DNA of 64,000 nucleotides from Auanema rhodensis. Taxonomy: Eukaryota > Nematoda > Chromadorea > Rhabditida > Rhabditidae. The stretch covers positions 9,610,001 to 9,674,000 of the forward strand of contig OZ059897.1 in the NCBI GenBank assembly GCA_964057225.1. Reading direction: 5' to 3'. Each line of letters starts with the position of its first letter. Positions within the stretch are counted from its first letter, which is position 1. Position numbers and translations under genes: made by a program. The notes beneath the pieces were generated by a model, which was not told the origin of the DNA, ran no database searches, and saw only the letters and a list, made by a program, of their open reading frames with translations. This document shows, piece by piece, positions 37,300-51,097 of the stretch.

Positions 37300-38929
37300 A
37301 TGTCAGCGGAATGCTCCACCAGAAGTCCAAGAAAAGGAAGTTTTGGGAGTAGGGGCAAACGTAAGTTTTACGTTCAAGTTTGAAGCTTATATTGAAACTT
37401 AGGTGATAACAGAAGGCATGGTGAACACTATTACCCTGGTGGTTCTCGTGAAGATCCTCTTAATTTGAAAAATGCTCCTGTACCAGAAGAGTGCCAGAAA
37501 GAATTATCTGTACTAGTTCTTTGAAGTTCTTCTTTATATAACAGCTTTTTAGATTGCTATACCTACTTCGAATGATACAGAAAATAAATCCAGAAAACGA
37601 TCGAAAACAAACGATACTTTATCTCCTGTGGCCAAAAAAGTTTGTTAATTGCAAACCTTAGTTATGGACTTATTCAATTGTAGGGGCGCAGCTGTAGTAA
37701 TAGTCCAATGAAAGCAAAAATTGCAAGTGCCGCTTCATCACCTAAACCTGCCTCATCTTCTAATCCAACTGTTGACAAGAAGTCAAAGAAAGAGTATTAC
37801 AATAAAAAGTAAGCCTATCGTTTTCTTCGAAGTACTTCTTATATTCTCCTTCAGGTATTCATATGGTAACTTTGATCGTTATTACGGTACTAGATTAGAT
37901 CCTGGCCGAAGTGATACTAGATTAACTGTTTTAAAACGGGATTGGTTTGAAAGACAAACAGTGCTTGATATTGGTGAACATGATTTAAAAAAAAAAATTT
38001 TTAATAGTTTCTAAATTCAGGCTGCAATGTTGGATTTTTAACATTATCAATTGCTAGAGATTTCCAACCACGAAGAATTTTGGGTATTGATATTGATGAA
38101 CATCTGATTGGCGTAGCTCGTAAGAATATCAGACATTATTGCGACAAAAATACAGAGGTACAAAATTTTCTTTAACCTCATTTTAGTCCTCATTCTTTTC
38201 TAGTTTTATGGAAAGTTTCCTGCTTCTTTCTGTAATTCATTTGGTCCTGTATCGCAACAGTCAACTTTTTTCAAAAATAAATTCCCAGACAATGTTTGGT
38301 TTAGAACAGAAAATTATGTTCTTGATTCTGATGAGTTAGTAGACACAGTAAGTGTTATTATTGTTAATTTATACTGAAACTTATCCGAAATGATTAACAG
38401 GTTATTGAAGAATTTGACGTTATTCTTGCCCTTTCCATTACAAAATGGATACACCTAAATTGGGGAGATGATGGAATGAGAAGATTTTTCAAACGTGTAT
38501 TTAAACATCTTCGTCCTGGTGGAAAATTTATTATTGAGCCTCAACCTTATGAGTCATACAGAAAAAGAGCTAAAATGACGGTATATATACTATGCATCTC
38601 GAATTCTTATATCTATTCTATACATTATAGGAAACGCTAAAGAAAAACTTTGATGCTATTGAGTTTAAACCTGACGATTTTGAAATGTATCTGTTGGAAG
38701 AAATAGGTTTTCATAAAGTTGAACATCTTGGAGTGCCTAATGCTAAGTCTAAAGGTAATCTATCTAACACGCCTGCCATTTCAAGATTTATTATGTTACA
38801 GGCTTCGAGAGACCAATAGACGTGTATTTCAAAGAGGAGCCCAAGTTTTTAACCAAAAAACACTTAATTACCACAGAGGACACTCCTGTTCCTGAGGAAT
38901 CCGAAGATATGTCTGAAAAAACTGTATGA
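37300..38929 (+). CDS. mepce: 7SK snRNA methylphosphate capping enzyme (MePCE/Bin3 family)
   Basis: Ten exons (37300-37360, 37403-37509, 37553-37639, 37684-37808, 37855-37973, 38021-38157, 38204-38347, 38401-38580, 38631-38754, 38802-38929) give 403 residues. The N-terminal ~115 residues are basic and low-complexity. The Bin3-type SAM methyltransferase follows: [23 protein letters not shown], the SAM motif [17 protein letters not shown], the acidic GIDID, then [39 protein letters not shown] and a C-terminal [11 protein letters not shown]. The enzyme adds a gamma-phosphate monomethyl cap to the 5' end of 7SK (and, in some lineages, U6-type) RNA in the nucleus, stabilising the P-TEFb regulatory RNP. 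The catalytic core is complete. Human MePCE is longer because of its N-terminal disordered region. Confidence 0.95.
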
Positions 38930-39327
38930 AAATAATGTTTGATCCTCACTTGTCTTTGTTAATTTTTTGCATGTTGTTTAATAGCTTTGTTAAAGAGTTT
39001 TAAGTTACATAATAAATATTTTATTTGACTTGAGTCTTGGGAATTAGTGCGTTGGGTGTTCGCCATACCTTCAAGCCATTTCTCTCTCGTCGAGGAGAGT
39101 GCAGAGAAACACGCGAGTCCCAATCGATATTACGACCAATTGTGTTAAATTATGATTCAAATTATTTTTTGGATGTTCTGTATCACAATCTGATCTTTTA
39201 TTCGGGCATTGTAAATTATATTTTCAATTATATAATTATAATCTTGCTAGTTGTTGTATTTCTTTTAAACGTTTGATGCTCAGGTGCGGTAAGGCGCGAG
39301 AATTTTTTTTTGAATTACAGGTATATT
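38930..39327. other. Spacer with AATAAA signal and GC-richer 5' element
   Basis: AATAAA near 39010 is a plausible poly(A) signal for MePCE. A GC-richer patch (about 39040-39130, and GCGGTAAGGCGCGAG near 39285) stands out from the AT-rich surroundings, and is probably the promoter of the following zinc-finger gene. The ATG of that gene is 7 nt after a T-tract and ACAG acceptor. Confidence 0.5.
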
Positions 39328-42209
39328 ATGTCCCAAGTTCCACCAAGGAAAATTCCTAGAATTATATCACGGGTGAAGAATAAATCAGAACAGAAATTGG
39401 ATTGCAATGGTAATAATTGATAAAGTGAAAAAAACAGTATCGAACATGCTGTAAGCGCAAGATGGTGACGAAATTTTCAAAACGCTTTTATACCTTGAAA
39501 ATAAAAGTTATCTACTGTAGGATCATGTATAAATAATTCTTAAGTTCGTAATAAGAAATATATATGATTATACAAATGTAAAGCAACGAACAGGAAATAA
39601 TATATACTGAGTTATCATGTGAAGTTTTGAATATTTTCAAATTGCAGATCGTAGCGATCTTTTACGGGGAGATCATACAGACTTAGTTAGGAATGAACAA
39701 TTAGTTGATGAATTAAATTCCGAGAAAGTGGTTATAAGAGATGGTGTTGTTGTGGCAGTTCAACATTTGGATAAAGAAAGACCGGTAGGTAGAATTAATG
39801 TACTGTTTTATTCATTTTTGAACTTACCGATAGTTTAGTTCATTTTCATCTGGTTATTCACATTATCATTTTTTAACGTAATGTATTGTATTGTAATTGT
39901 ATTTGTTCTTCAGCATACTTCGAGCCATTCCAGTAGGAGAGTTATTATTGATGCAGGCCTGCCTATTCAAGAGCATGATATGTACACTGAAACTCCTCTT
40001 CCTGGTTAGTAATTTACAGAAATAATATTTCTGAATCTAATATTTTTGAAGGATGTGCAGATGAAGTTGAATCTTACCCTTGTAAATACTGTCCCAATCA
40101 CGTATTCTTAACTACATTAGGATTAGAGAAGCATGCTCGAGAATTTCATATTGAACAACTACAAGAGGTTTGCCCTCAATTTTTATTTTCCTACTGAAGA
40201 ATTATAGATAATGGAATATATGAATACAATACAAGAAGAATGGATAAGAAGAGAAAGAGAACGTGCTCGACAACGTGAACGAGCACAGTTAGCTAAAATA
40301 CGGCAAGAGTCAATAGCCCATGCTGCGGTTCGAAACTCTGCGTTACGACTAGGTGATATGGAAGTTGGGCAAGGTAATCATCAACTGTTTTTTCGAAACA
40401 AAGAAAGAAATTATTTTGTTCGATATAATTTATTCAAGTTTTAACAATTATTTTCAGAGATATCTATATCAGACCAACCGGAAGAGGAGCATTTCGAAGC
40501 TTGCAGGATATGTACCCTTTTGATTAACTCCAACCACCCCACTGCAATGGAAAATCACTTGAGAGCACACAAAAAAAACGACGAACTGCGAAGCCAATTG
40601 TTAGCCGAATATGGCTCTGAGGTATTGGAAATTAATCTTACATCGTTCAAATGTTTCTCCTAGATTGTTGGCAGGTTAACGTGTCATGATTGCCATTTGG
40701 TTTTCACGGATGACAGTAAATTAGCTTTGCATATAGAACATACACATGTAAGAAGGCGGAGATTTGTATGTAAGTGGTGCGGGCATCTATGTGCTTCCAT
40801 GACCGATTTGAATAATCATAAAGCTGATGTTCACGCAATGCCAGCTTGTCAGAGTCGACAAGAAAGAGCGGTATATAGTTTTGAAGAAACTTTTTAGATA
40901 CTGCAATCCTATTTTAGTTAATAATGAGAAACAATGCCATAAGAGCACGAGCTCGTTTGCGAGCAGAACAATTTATTGAGAGATGTTACGGACCTGGTTC
41001 AGAAGATGCTGTGTGCAGGTGATATTTCTTTAGTATTTTATTTTAAATAATTCCTTGTTAGAACTAACTGTGAAGAATGTGGGCTTAGGTTGTTGCGACC
41101 ATCCCTACTCATAAGGCATATGCTGAGAGTTCATTCCAAGGAATCCTTCTCGTGCAAAGTTTGTAATTTTACAATTTTTTCGTAATAGAATATGTTTTAG
41201 ATTGAAACTTCGGGTGTTGAACCATTCCGGATAGAAGTAGATCAGGCTAGGATACGATGGGTTTGCTGTGAAGCTAAATATATTGACAAGTTTGTTTATG
41301 ATAATATGCAAAATTATGCTTGTTTATTGTTTCAGACAGGAGTTTAATTTCCACAGGCGAACAGAGCATCTAGAAAAAATGTCTCAAGCTCAGCAATCTG
41401 AAAAACAAATTATGCCTCAAGAAGCTCCAGCGATTAATGGTAACTTGTTTTTAGTTTTGGTGAGGGACATTCCTTTTTTAGATCTTACCACCTCTGAACT
41501 GCCTATTCAACCAGGAACAGCAGCGTACACTGGCCAAATTGTACATAACGAAGATGGATCAATGCAGGTAGATTTTCAGTTATTATATTTTTATTTATTT
41601 ATTTTGTTAGGTTGTTCTCCCTGAAGGTATTGATACTTCTGGCGATATCTATGTTGTTATGCTGGATGAGAATATGGATATTTCAAAGGTTATCTAATTT
41701 TTTCATTTTATTCTAATTATTCAAGTTTCAGAATCCTCAAACTTCATATGATGTGAATGCTTCTTCTTCCCAAGAGGCTATCCAAATTCAAGGCGAACAT
41801 CAAATGACAATCGACGACGAGGTAAATTGCTTTAATGGTATGATGTTTGAATATCTTTTCAGGCCGATACTGTTGCTATTACTGAAGAACAATACCAACA
41901 ACTACGAGAACAATATGGAGATGATCTCAATGATTTGGTATTTGCTTGTATGTCTATAACAATTATCATCTATTTTTCCAGCAAATTGTGTTTATGAGTG
42001 ATGACATTGATCAAGGCGGACATATTGTGCCGCATCAGCACGGTGCCGATATGGATGTCATCGAATCAAATAGTATGCAACAGACCCACCAACATTCTCA
42101 CTCACATTCTCACTCTCATAATCCTCATCCTCAAAATCTTAACATTCAACAACACAATTTAGTGTCCCAACAACCCGAACTAACAAATGAGGAAATTTTT
42201 GAGCCGTGA
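39328..42209 (+). CDS. C2H2 zinc-finger protein with His/Gln-rich C-terminus
   Basis: Sixteen exons from 39328-39409 to 41982-42209 give 636 residues. Zinc-finger-like units, in order: YPCKYCPNHVFLTTLGLEKH with a second His, an ACRICTLLI...H...H unit, LTCHDCHLVF...H....H, FVCKWCGHLC...H....H, NCEECGLRLLRPSLLIRH then H, and a degenerate VCCEAKYIDKQEFNFH unit. A charged helix of Arg/Glu (RRERERARQRERAQLAKIRQ) separates finger 1 from the rest. The tail is Gln-rich and contains HQHSHSHSHSHNPHPQ. Expected role: nuclear, nucleic-acid or chromatin binding. The finger layout with a Gln-rich tail recalls nematode MEP-1 (a Mi-2/MEC and germline-repression cofactor), but I cannot confirm that. A 42-nt in-frame, stopless intron (41440-41481) is assumed removed. 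Confidence 0.85.
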
Positions 42210-43262
42210 AAAGTTACATGTTTCATATTTAGTATATTTATAAGTTATAACTCTTCATAACCTAAAAATGGTCGACACGATCTCTTCTTACTTCGCCTCA
42301 CGGGTGTGATCTTTCTGTAAATCTGAATCGAAGTGATATCCCAATTAATCAACCGGTAGTGAATGAATGAATATTCGTGAACCCACGAATTTTATCACGT
42401 TTGAATAAAAGTAAGAGTATAACATTTTTTGAGCGTTGTAATTCAGTGGATTAATGGAAGCAACCAATTTGCCTGTTTATTGTATGCAACCGATCTGTGG
42501 GTCATATAAGTAGCAAGCTTGTCATATTAAACATTTATTACATTACAAAGAAATTTCCATTCTCGAAAGATGGTATCACAGAACTGAGAAAAATGCTAAA
42601 ACATATCAGCACATGATATATACAGCTAAATGTTTTGGATTAAAAAGATACATATAATAATTATGGCCAATTAATTTCACCGGATATGAATAATACCCGG
42701 ATATTCATCTAAAGCGATATGGAATGTAATCGAAGTTTGAGATTATTTCATAATGAAATTATGGCGGGTGAAGTTAAATAATGAGGTGAGACTTCAAGTT
42801 ACCGGATTTTTTTCGAGGTGGGAGATCTGAACAGCTAAGAGGCAGAGGACCGAGAACATCAATACATTCTTCTGAATTGCTTGGAGATATCTTGATTACC
42901 TGAAAATAGCTTATAGAACAAGTATCGGAAAGCTGGTGAAGGTAGGACATAGGCTTTGTTCTTTACGAGCGCGTGCTTTGTGCTTTACAAACACTAACAA
43001 GGACACAAGTGTAAGCTCAATCAAAGGGAAATTATAGAATAACAAAGGCAAATGCAAAACGGAGGAATAGGATACAACACTATGTATAACTCTACCCACC
43101 ATCTGCTCATCTTCAAATAGCTGAAAAAAATTAGTTTGCTTATCAATCTGTTGAATCTACATTGAATCTACTTCAGGTACACAATGATAAACTCGAAAAA
43201 AGGAAAGTAAAATCATGATATCTTACCCCACTATGACAGCTTGTTCTCAGTCCTCGTGGTAG
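42210..43262. other. Convergent intergenic region
   Basis: Holds the 3' ends of the zinc-finger gene (+) and the potassium channel gene (-). No coding exon or structured element was seen. Confidence 0.6.
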
Positions 43263-46200
43263 TCAGCTGTCCGTCGAGCCCATTCGATCTCCATTTATGG
43301 AATCATTATCACCTCCTTGTTCAATGTCATCGACATCTTTCCCAACTGAACGCATAGTAGCCAGACGATTTTCTTGACGATAGAAGTGTTTGAAGTTGGC
43401 AACCTACGAAAAGGAAATAAATCATATCATTGTAACCAAGTTATGATGTTTATAAAGAAGAATTCTACTCACGATGATAGGAACGGGCAAAGCCAATGTG
43501 AGCACACCAATTAATGCACACATTGAACCAACAATTTTTCCCTGTGGACTAATAGGTACTAAATCACCATATCCAACAGTTGTCATTGTAACCTATAACC
43601 ATGTATAACTTGAGATACTGGCATAATATTTAACAAACATACCAGTACAAACCAAAATGAAGCTGGAATAGAAGTGAATTTTGTATTCGGATCTCCCTGT
43701 TCTGCAAAATATATTCCGGAAGCAAACAGAACAAGAGCAATAGCCATAAAGAATATGAGCAGACAAAATTCTTGTACTGATGCTCGGAATGTTTTTCCCA
43801 GAATTTGCAAGCCAACAGAATGTCTGTGCATATCGAAAAGCGTATTAAATTGTGAAAGGCAAAACATACCGACTCAATTTGAAGATTCTGAACACTCGAA
43901 CCAATCTTAATACTCGAAGTACGGCAAATGACATTGACGAACTCGATTTATTCATGTCAGCCCTTAAAGCACTGATAACATATCAGTTGAGGAATCACAA
44001 CACGATATTTAAATTAAAATGAATATAACTTACCAAAATAAATTCACGAAAAATGGAGCTATGGCAACAAAATCAATAATATTTAAAAATGATGTCATGA
44101 AAGAATATTTTGAAGGACAACTGATGAATCGTAAAAATAATTCTGAAATGAAATTTCATATAAACTGATGTAAACATTGTTTATACTGACCTATGGTAAA
44201 CCATAAGATACAAACAAGCTCAATCCAGAAGAATGGATTATTAAATCGTCCATCTTCCTTTTCAGTAGAATCTGATGGATGTAATACATCAATAGACGGC
44301 ATGGTTGGTGATAATACTGATGATGGTACAGTTTCCCAACAGAATGAAACAATTGAACTGTAATTTCATCACATGAAGCACTTATGAGGATGATATGTTA
44401 ACTTACACGATAATAACCGCAATCGAAATAAAAGCTATAACTCTTGCTGATAACGATGAGTCTGGATATTCCATCAATTCCCATATTCGCCTCATAGTAG
44501 GATTATGAGGCATCTTAGCTTCAGGAGGTTTCTCGTATCCCTCAGCAATCCAAAATTCTTCCAAAAGCTCTTCTCCCATCTACAAAACTCGAGTTATTTG
44601 AACTTTTAGAATCTAATTTATGTCAATAGTTTGCATCGATAATAAATACTTACCTGATAAAAGTGCATTTCGGAGAGAAAAACATCAATAGGCACAGCTT
44701 CTGGTCGCTTAACTCGGCCATGACTCTGATAGATATAGAGAATCGATTCAAATCTAAAACAAATGAATAAAATAATTAGTAGTGAAATGACATTGATTTA
44801 AAATAAAATCTCTGATAGATGTATATTTAATGTTTAAATCTTGAGATATTCGATTTAACACTTTATCCAACAACCCCTCTCCTCTTTATCGCAAACATTA
44901 TATATTTTATATAATGTATATAAAAATTGAAAGAATATAATTTCAAAAAATTTTATATAATTCATATAAAGCATAAGAAAAACTATATATTTTCTATTAT
45001 TCAACCCTTATTATCAAAGTTTTTGAAAGGTTAATCAGGTTAGCCTAAAAGTGATATATTATAAAAGATAATATATATATTTATAATTTTAATATCTATT
45101 AAGTTCATTAATCATTTTGATTGTCAGAAATCAACTGGTATTCTTTAAATATTGCTCTATAGTGTTTAGAGGCAATGATTATATGCAAATCGTAGGACCT
45201 CACATAGCAGAGCAACAGCTGACAGATGAATCGCTTTTATGTGATCAATCACATGGAGTTTAGACTAGATAACTAAACGTTTTTACACTTTTGATATTCC
45301 AATAGAAAAAATTATGTTTGAATTCTCTTTCTCTCTCTCTCTTTCTCTCTCTCTCTCTTTCTCTCTTTCTTTCTTTCTTTCCCTCTCTTTTCACTCCCTT
45401 CTCCCCGCTTATCGTATAATCGAAATGTATAGTTTGACATATGTATATCAAGTAGTTTCTTTTCAAAACAAACTCACGTTGATCGATGACGGTCAAAGAA
45501 AAATTCTTTGGTATCTTCCACCCAATAATGTTCTCGTTTCGATCGATCACCAAGTAATGTATTTGGATATCTGAAAAGAAGCTCATGGAATAATTGAATA
45601 AACTATATCTTTACAGTTGTACTGTAAATAAATTAAATTATCTCAAATTTACCTTGCTAACGTGGATTCGAACGTTTGAAATCGCAAGCCTGACACATTT
45701 ATTGTAATAAGCTCATTTGATGAGAGGCTAAAATAGCAAAATTTGATGAATAAGAACTCTTTTCATCAGATATTCTTACACATGATCATAGAATGGAGTT
45801 CCTCGTTGAGGACTACTGCTCTTTTCATCATCATTCACCAACAAGATACCATTTGTCTCGTCCATAATAGGACGTCTGAAATAAGAAAAATTCAAATAGA
45901 ATGAATATAAATAACTTGATTAAAAATATTTTTGTTTTATTTATATAAATTTCATAAGTTACATTTCATAAGTACGAGTAAACATACATATATGCCTTTA
46001 TATGAAATTTATTGAATTTTGAGTATGATTTGCATAATAAGTCTGTATGCTAATTAGATATTTTGTGACATTTTTGACAAAAATTGTAAAGCTTCTTACT
46101 ACTATACTATTTAACAAAGTTTACTCACACGAACATCAACACCAATTATTTTTTAAATGTAAACATCGTTTGGTGTCATCATGTATCACAAAATCTTTTT

Positions 46201-47689
46201 AAAAAATTTGAAACATTCTCTGAATTCGTTTACAATTAGAATCTTGGATTTTCAGCAACCGCTGCTTCGTAGTACACATTTTGAAATGATGCTTTTACAC
46301 GAATTGCCACGAACAACCATTCTAGATAACTCTTGAAATTGAAGCGTCGCCAAGAGTCTTTTAAGTAAATTAAAATGGATTAAGCTTATATAAAGCGTCA
46401 TGAAGACAACTGTTTTTGTACAGCAGTAAAGTGGAAGTGTTTTAAGATTCCGGGATTATTAATTGATTACAAGAAAGCTAAATTGCTTTTATAATCAAAG
46501 AATTCATCTTTAAATAACTCTTAGAGTTGACTTACGAGAAAAAATCATGTATATCTGCGCAAACGGATGTCGAAAACATGACTTGAAATGGATAAAGAAG
46601 GGTAATAGCCTCGGCAAAACGAAGAAGATATGTATGTAGAATGGTGGATAACACATAGGTATAAGATACTTGTCTAACATAAAGGTGAGAGATATAGCAT
46701 GTATGTACATAAGAAATACAACATGAGACGAACAAACATGTGAGATACAATGTTTAAGAATTTTGAAGAGAATTTTTCAAAAAAATTGACAAGAAAAAAG
46801 TAAAAAAAAGGTTTCTTAAAATATCTCATTCGTTCATATGTTGATATAACATACTATAATATTATTCTTCAATCTTTCTTAACTTTGTTTGACAAGAGAA
46901 GGAACTGGTGTGGATATCAAGAATCTTTTTTTCATTAATATTCAAGCTTGATCTATTGTTGTTCCTCGAAACAATGTCCAATTTTTGTTCTCGATTAAAA
47001 TTTTAAGACAACAAAACAAATTGACGTAAAAGAGGAAGTATTAGATGTGCTTTCTGATGTCCACATGCATAGGCAATGTGTTCAAAACTTTAACAGCCCA
47101 TGTAGCTCAAGAACAGTTACTACTGTCTGTGTGTATGTGTGTGTGTGTGTGTTTGAGATTTTATCGGAAGTATCTTTAAGAAAAACGTAAAGCATCACAT
47201 TTAAATATCTAGTTAGCATATCCAGCTGGCACTTAGAAGTAAGAAAAAACAATTTGCTGACGTAAAAAGTTGAAGACAGATGATGTCTTAGACTTTGCAA
47301 ATCATTTAAACCATTAATATATTTAAGTTTTTAAAGAAATGCTATATCATATTACTGTTGTTAACATTTCGTGTATATCATTTGCAAAAAAAAATTGAAG
47401 AAAACAAATAAACAAAATAAAATCCTAAACGACATGAAAATAGTAAAATGTAACGTGTTTTTAGATGCTTTACTATATGTTATTATGTTTGAATTCTAGT
47501 TAATTCATTGCAAATTAAATTGAAACAATTAACAAAAAACAAGAGAAAAGTAGTTTCTAGTGAGAAATAAAAACAAATATTAGTTGTAAAAGATAATTGT
47601 AAATCCTCTTCATACCTGGATGCAACTTCAGATTCTGAGTTGTCCTGAGGTAAAGAATCTGACGGAACCTCTTCTGGTAATACATCCAT
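43263..47689 (-). CDS. shk-1: Voltage-gated potassium channel, Shaker/Kv1 class
   Basis: Twelve exons (47616-47689, 45780-45875, 45653-45727, 45478-45570, 44654-44753, 44407-44579, 44191-44357, 44034-44142, 43870-43962, 43643-43823, 43473-43592, 43263-43403) give 473 residues. The T1 tetramerisation domain reads [20 protein letters not shown] ... [14 protein letters not shown] ... [20 protein letters not shown] and lacks the HCC zinc motif of Shaw/Shal/Shab, pointing to Kv1. S1 follows [20 protein letters not shown]4 carries the full ladder ([19 protein letters not shown]). The selectivity filter is TMTTVGYGD, and S6 has [12 protein letters not shown] with the PVP gate. Such channels repolarise neurons and muscle. 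The first intron is long (about 1.7 kb). The C-terminus ends GSTDS, not the vertebrate PDZ ligand. The S4-S5 linker [19 protein letters not shown] differs from canonical Shaker, so a paralogue of shk-1 is possible. Confidence 0.92.
45323..45404. repeat. CT polypyrimidine tract inside the Kv gene
   Basis: CT/CTTT tract in the intron between the T1-domain exons at 45478-45570 and 44654-44753. Simple repeat; on the coding (minus) strand it is a GA purine tract. Confidence 0.85.
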
Positions 47690-48918
47690 CAAGAATGCGA
47701 TTACTTTTTAGGATTGTTTTCTTGCAAGAATTCAATTTAGGCAAAGAAACAAGAGGAAAAGTGAAACAACTGAAGCTGCGAGTGTTCAGGCTCATCCGGG
47801 AGGATGAACAGGCGGTGAAAATGACTGACATCACAGCTGCAGTCTCATCTCTCTTTTCAATTTTATCTCCCGAGTTTCTCTAGATCCCATACTAATCATT
47901 AGTCAACTCAATACGAAATCATGTTGCATTTCACGTTTCACATGAGTAAGCAACTGATTCTCATTTTTTTCGCCAACTCATCATATTACTAGACGAAGTT
48001 TGAGTAAAACACCAATACAATAAGCCTTTTATGTTTCAATATCGTCGGAACTCAAATAAAAAATTCCAAAAAAAGAGATATCAACTAAGTTTGATCGGTC
48101 GAGGCTATAAAGTATGGCTTGTTTGACGTGAGCATTAGATAAAAAACTCAAATACATGGTTAGCTGCTCATCTGGGATTTATCTCATTCAGCTATTAGCA
48201 GCATTTATGTGTATATGTTTACATTTTTTCATATTTTATGTAACAATATAAGTTATTTGCTAAAAGAGAAATATTTTCTTTCAAGTTTCAATTTTCAGAC
48301 CTTCCGGGACGACGTCTGCCAAACTTCCACATATTATGGTCACGTGAGCAAGTTCACATATAGAAATTTCGTTCGAGAAACTAATAAAAGAACTGAATAA
48401 ATTAAATTAATGTAATATAAAAGAAGATATATAATTCTATTAGTTATATAGTTAAAAAATGAATGAATATAACAAAGTAGTATTAAGATATACAGATGTT
48501 GAAGCATTGTTAACAGGAGTATATGAACTAATCTAAGCGTATTTGGCAAGATGCCGTGAAGCGGAATGAATTTTCCCCATCACCGTCATAAGCCCATATA
48601 GGACATAGTAACGATTTAAACGAAAGTCATTCTACACAGAAGTCATATTAAAAATCTAAAATAATCTTTTTTTTTGTTGTAAAATGATGAGATCGTGGAT
48701 ATAAATGTATAAGGACTGGAGATTGGAATGAATGAATGTCTTTAAAAGATTGCAAAGTTGAAAACATATAGAGAACTGAGAGAAAGAGTGGGAAAGAGTA
48801 AGAAATAGAGGCATGAAGACATATCATATATGCTTTTGAAAGTAAGTAAAACATAGAAAGGAGAGCGAGCCTCTCGTTCTCTCTTTTTCTCTATCTGGAT
48901 CTCTATCTCGTTCCCTCT

Positions 48919-48920
<2 letters not shown>

Positions 48921-48974
<54 letters not shown>

Positions 48975-48984
48975 TTCTCTCTCT
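48921..48984. repeat. CT dinucleotide repeat
   Basis: Long (CT)n, interrupted by two CTTT units; part of a wider pyrimidine-rich stretch from about 48865. Confidence 0.9.
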
Positions 48985-51050
48985 GAAAATACTATGAATG
49001 ACAAGAAGATGAAATAAAAATTAAATTAAAAGCATAGTACATAGTTAGCGAATACCCAAAACGTGAATTTTGCATTTGATTATAATTTCAACTTTTAAAA
49101 GTTTTTTTACACAAAGTTAATAAGGAATATGAACTGAATAATCAACGAAAAACTTTTGTCAGTGAAAGTACTCATTCTGCTCATTGGCGATTGGCGAATG
49201 ATTTATATTTAGTTGCTATGGAGGTGAGAATAGTAGAGTTTGAAAAGCTTCATGCAATAATCGGCGAAGGAGATATAGAAATTTCGAAAAATAGAATGGA
49301 AAAATAAAATAATATTAAGAACGTTAGCTCGTACTTAACTATGCTAAGCATGTGAAGCTTTATAAGAACATTCCTCAACTTGAAGATAAAGTTCAGACAG
49401 ATATCAGATTTTTTGAAACAAGCTTCCGGAGACAAGAAGGTCATCCGTCGGGAACGGGCCTTTCACAGACAGGCGATACATGACGACGCCTAACGCTTGA
49501 CATGATGGATAACATGGCATCGGGCTGTCTTTCTCATTCTATTGTTCTTTATTTTCTTTTTTTTTCTTTTTTTTTGTCCTCCTCCGATGCTTCTACCACT
49601 GTTGATTTCTCCTGCCTATATTTGGGGATAAACTAGTGCTTTGATTTCAATCCAACTACTACGAAACGCAAAGCAAAATGAATTCGTTTGCGATGCTTGA
49701 TTCTGAATGTTTTTTTTCAATTTTCATGATGCCTCTTCATAGGCGGATAAGAAGAAAAGAAAGAAGGAGGAAAACGACCGTCATTCCTATATATACATAG
49801 ATGTATATATATATATATATAGATCTATATAGATGAATATATTTATAAACAAGCTATATATTAAAGGTTTTATTTTGATATTAGAAGCATTTCTTATTCT
49901 CAATCTCTTCTAGTAACACACAAACATTTAATTAGATTTGATGATAATGAAGAAGAAAAGCAATTCAAATGATTAGCAGATAGGTTTGAAGCATGGACAG
50001 TAGAGAAATCAGCTCAAGTTACTGATTGATTTACGTCAAATGCATACATTTTTTAATAATTAGAGGCTTACTGTTTGCTTCCTCTGTTTTTTATATAAGA
50101 AGGGCTAGTATGAAAATGAATGTTATGTCTTTGTTTTTTTTCTTTGTTTTTACTGAAAATGAGCATGAGATGACGAAATGAAAAACATTAGATTATCAAA
50201 GAATCTAGTGATTGAAGTTCCTAAATGAAAAAAGTAAAATGGCAGATAAAAACCATTAACTTCATCTCTATCTTTCCGATAGATCAGTAAAGACAAGCCA
50301 TCTATTAGAAGTCAGACTAATTATATTAAGGACATTGATATGTATGAAGCTATTGGCCAACACATAAATATCGATACAAGCTTCCTCTTTTCCTTCGTTT
50401 TTTTTTGGATCTTGTTTCGAGACATTTCATGTTTCTTTTATTAGGTTAGTGTCTAGTCCAGTCGACATATGAATTTCTTTTCTTTCTTTTTTTCTTGTGG
50501 AAAAATACAACGATTATGAAAATATTTCCACTTAACTTCTCAGAAAGGAAACTATTAAGCATTTCAAAATAGAAATCGGTATAAAGTTGAGAAAAGTGTA
50601 AAGAAGAGGATTTAAAAGTTGCAGCTAACACGTAAAAGGCTATATTGTGCAATGTTTAAGAGTTTAATGATTCAGCAAATGCTTCTAAGGCATTCAATAA
50701 GAGTATCATTAATTCAATATAATTGTTTCCTGTTATGAAAGAATGAAAAAACGCAAAAAAAAACTTTGTGCAGAATAAAAAGGAAGAAACATGAAGGAAC
50801 GATGATGAGAAGAGCATTAGGTAGCTGAAAAACCGACAAAATGAGATAAACACAAAAGAAGATAATAGCAAATGAATGTATATGCATATGGATCTTATTG
50901 ATGCCCAAATAGATATAAGTAAAATGTGATGTGATGCGGATTGGCTTGATATGCTGCATGTCATCATAAAATATTGGCGAAACTTTAGAAAAATTCATAT
51001 TTATTAGTATTGAATAGGGTCAAATGCTTTAGTTTTTATAGTAGTGTATA

Positions 51051-51053
<3 letters not shown>

Positions 51054-51095
<42 letters not shown>
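51054..51095. repeat. AT dinucleotide repeat
   Basis: Pure (AT)21 microsatellite, the longest AT array in the window. Confidence 0.95.

Positions 51096-51097
<2 letters not shown>

Noticed and set aside
43263-47689. Shaw/EGL-36 (Kv3) identity
   Set aside because: The T1 domain lacks the HCC zinc-binding motif of Kv2-4, and the T1/S1 sequences fit Kv1, although the S4-S5 linker is somewhat unlike Shaker.
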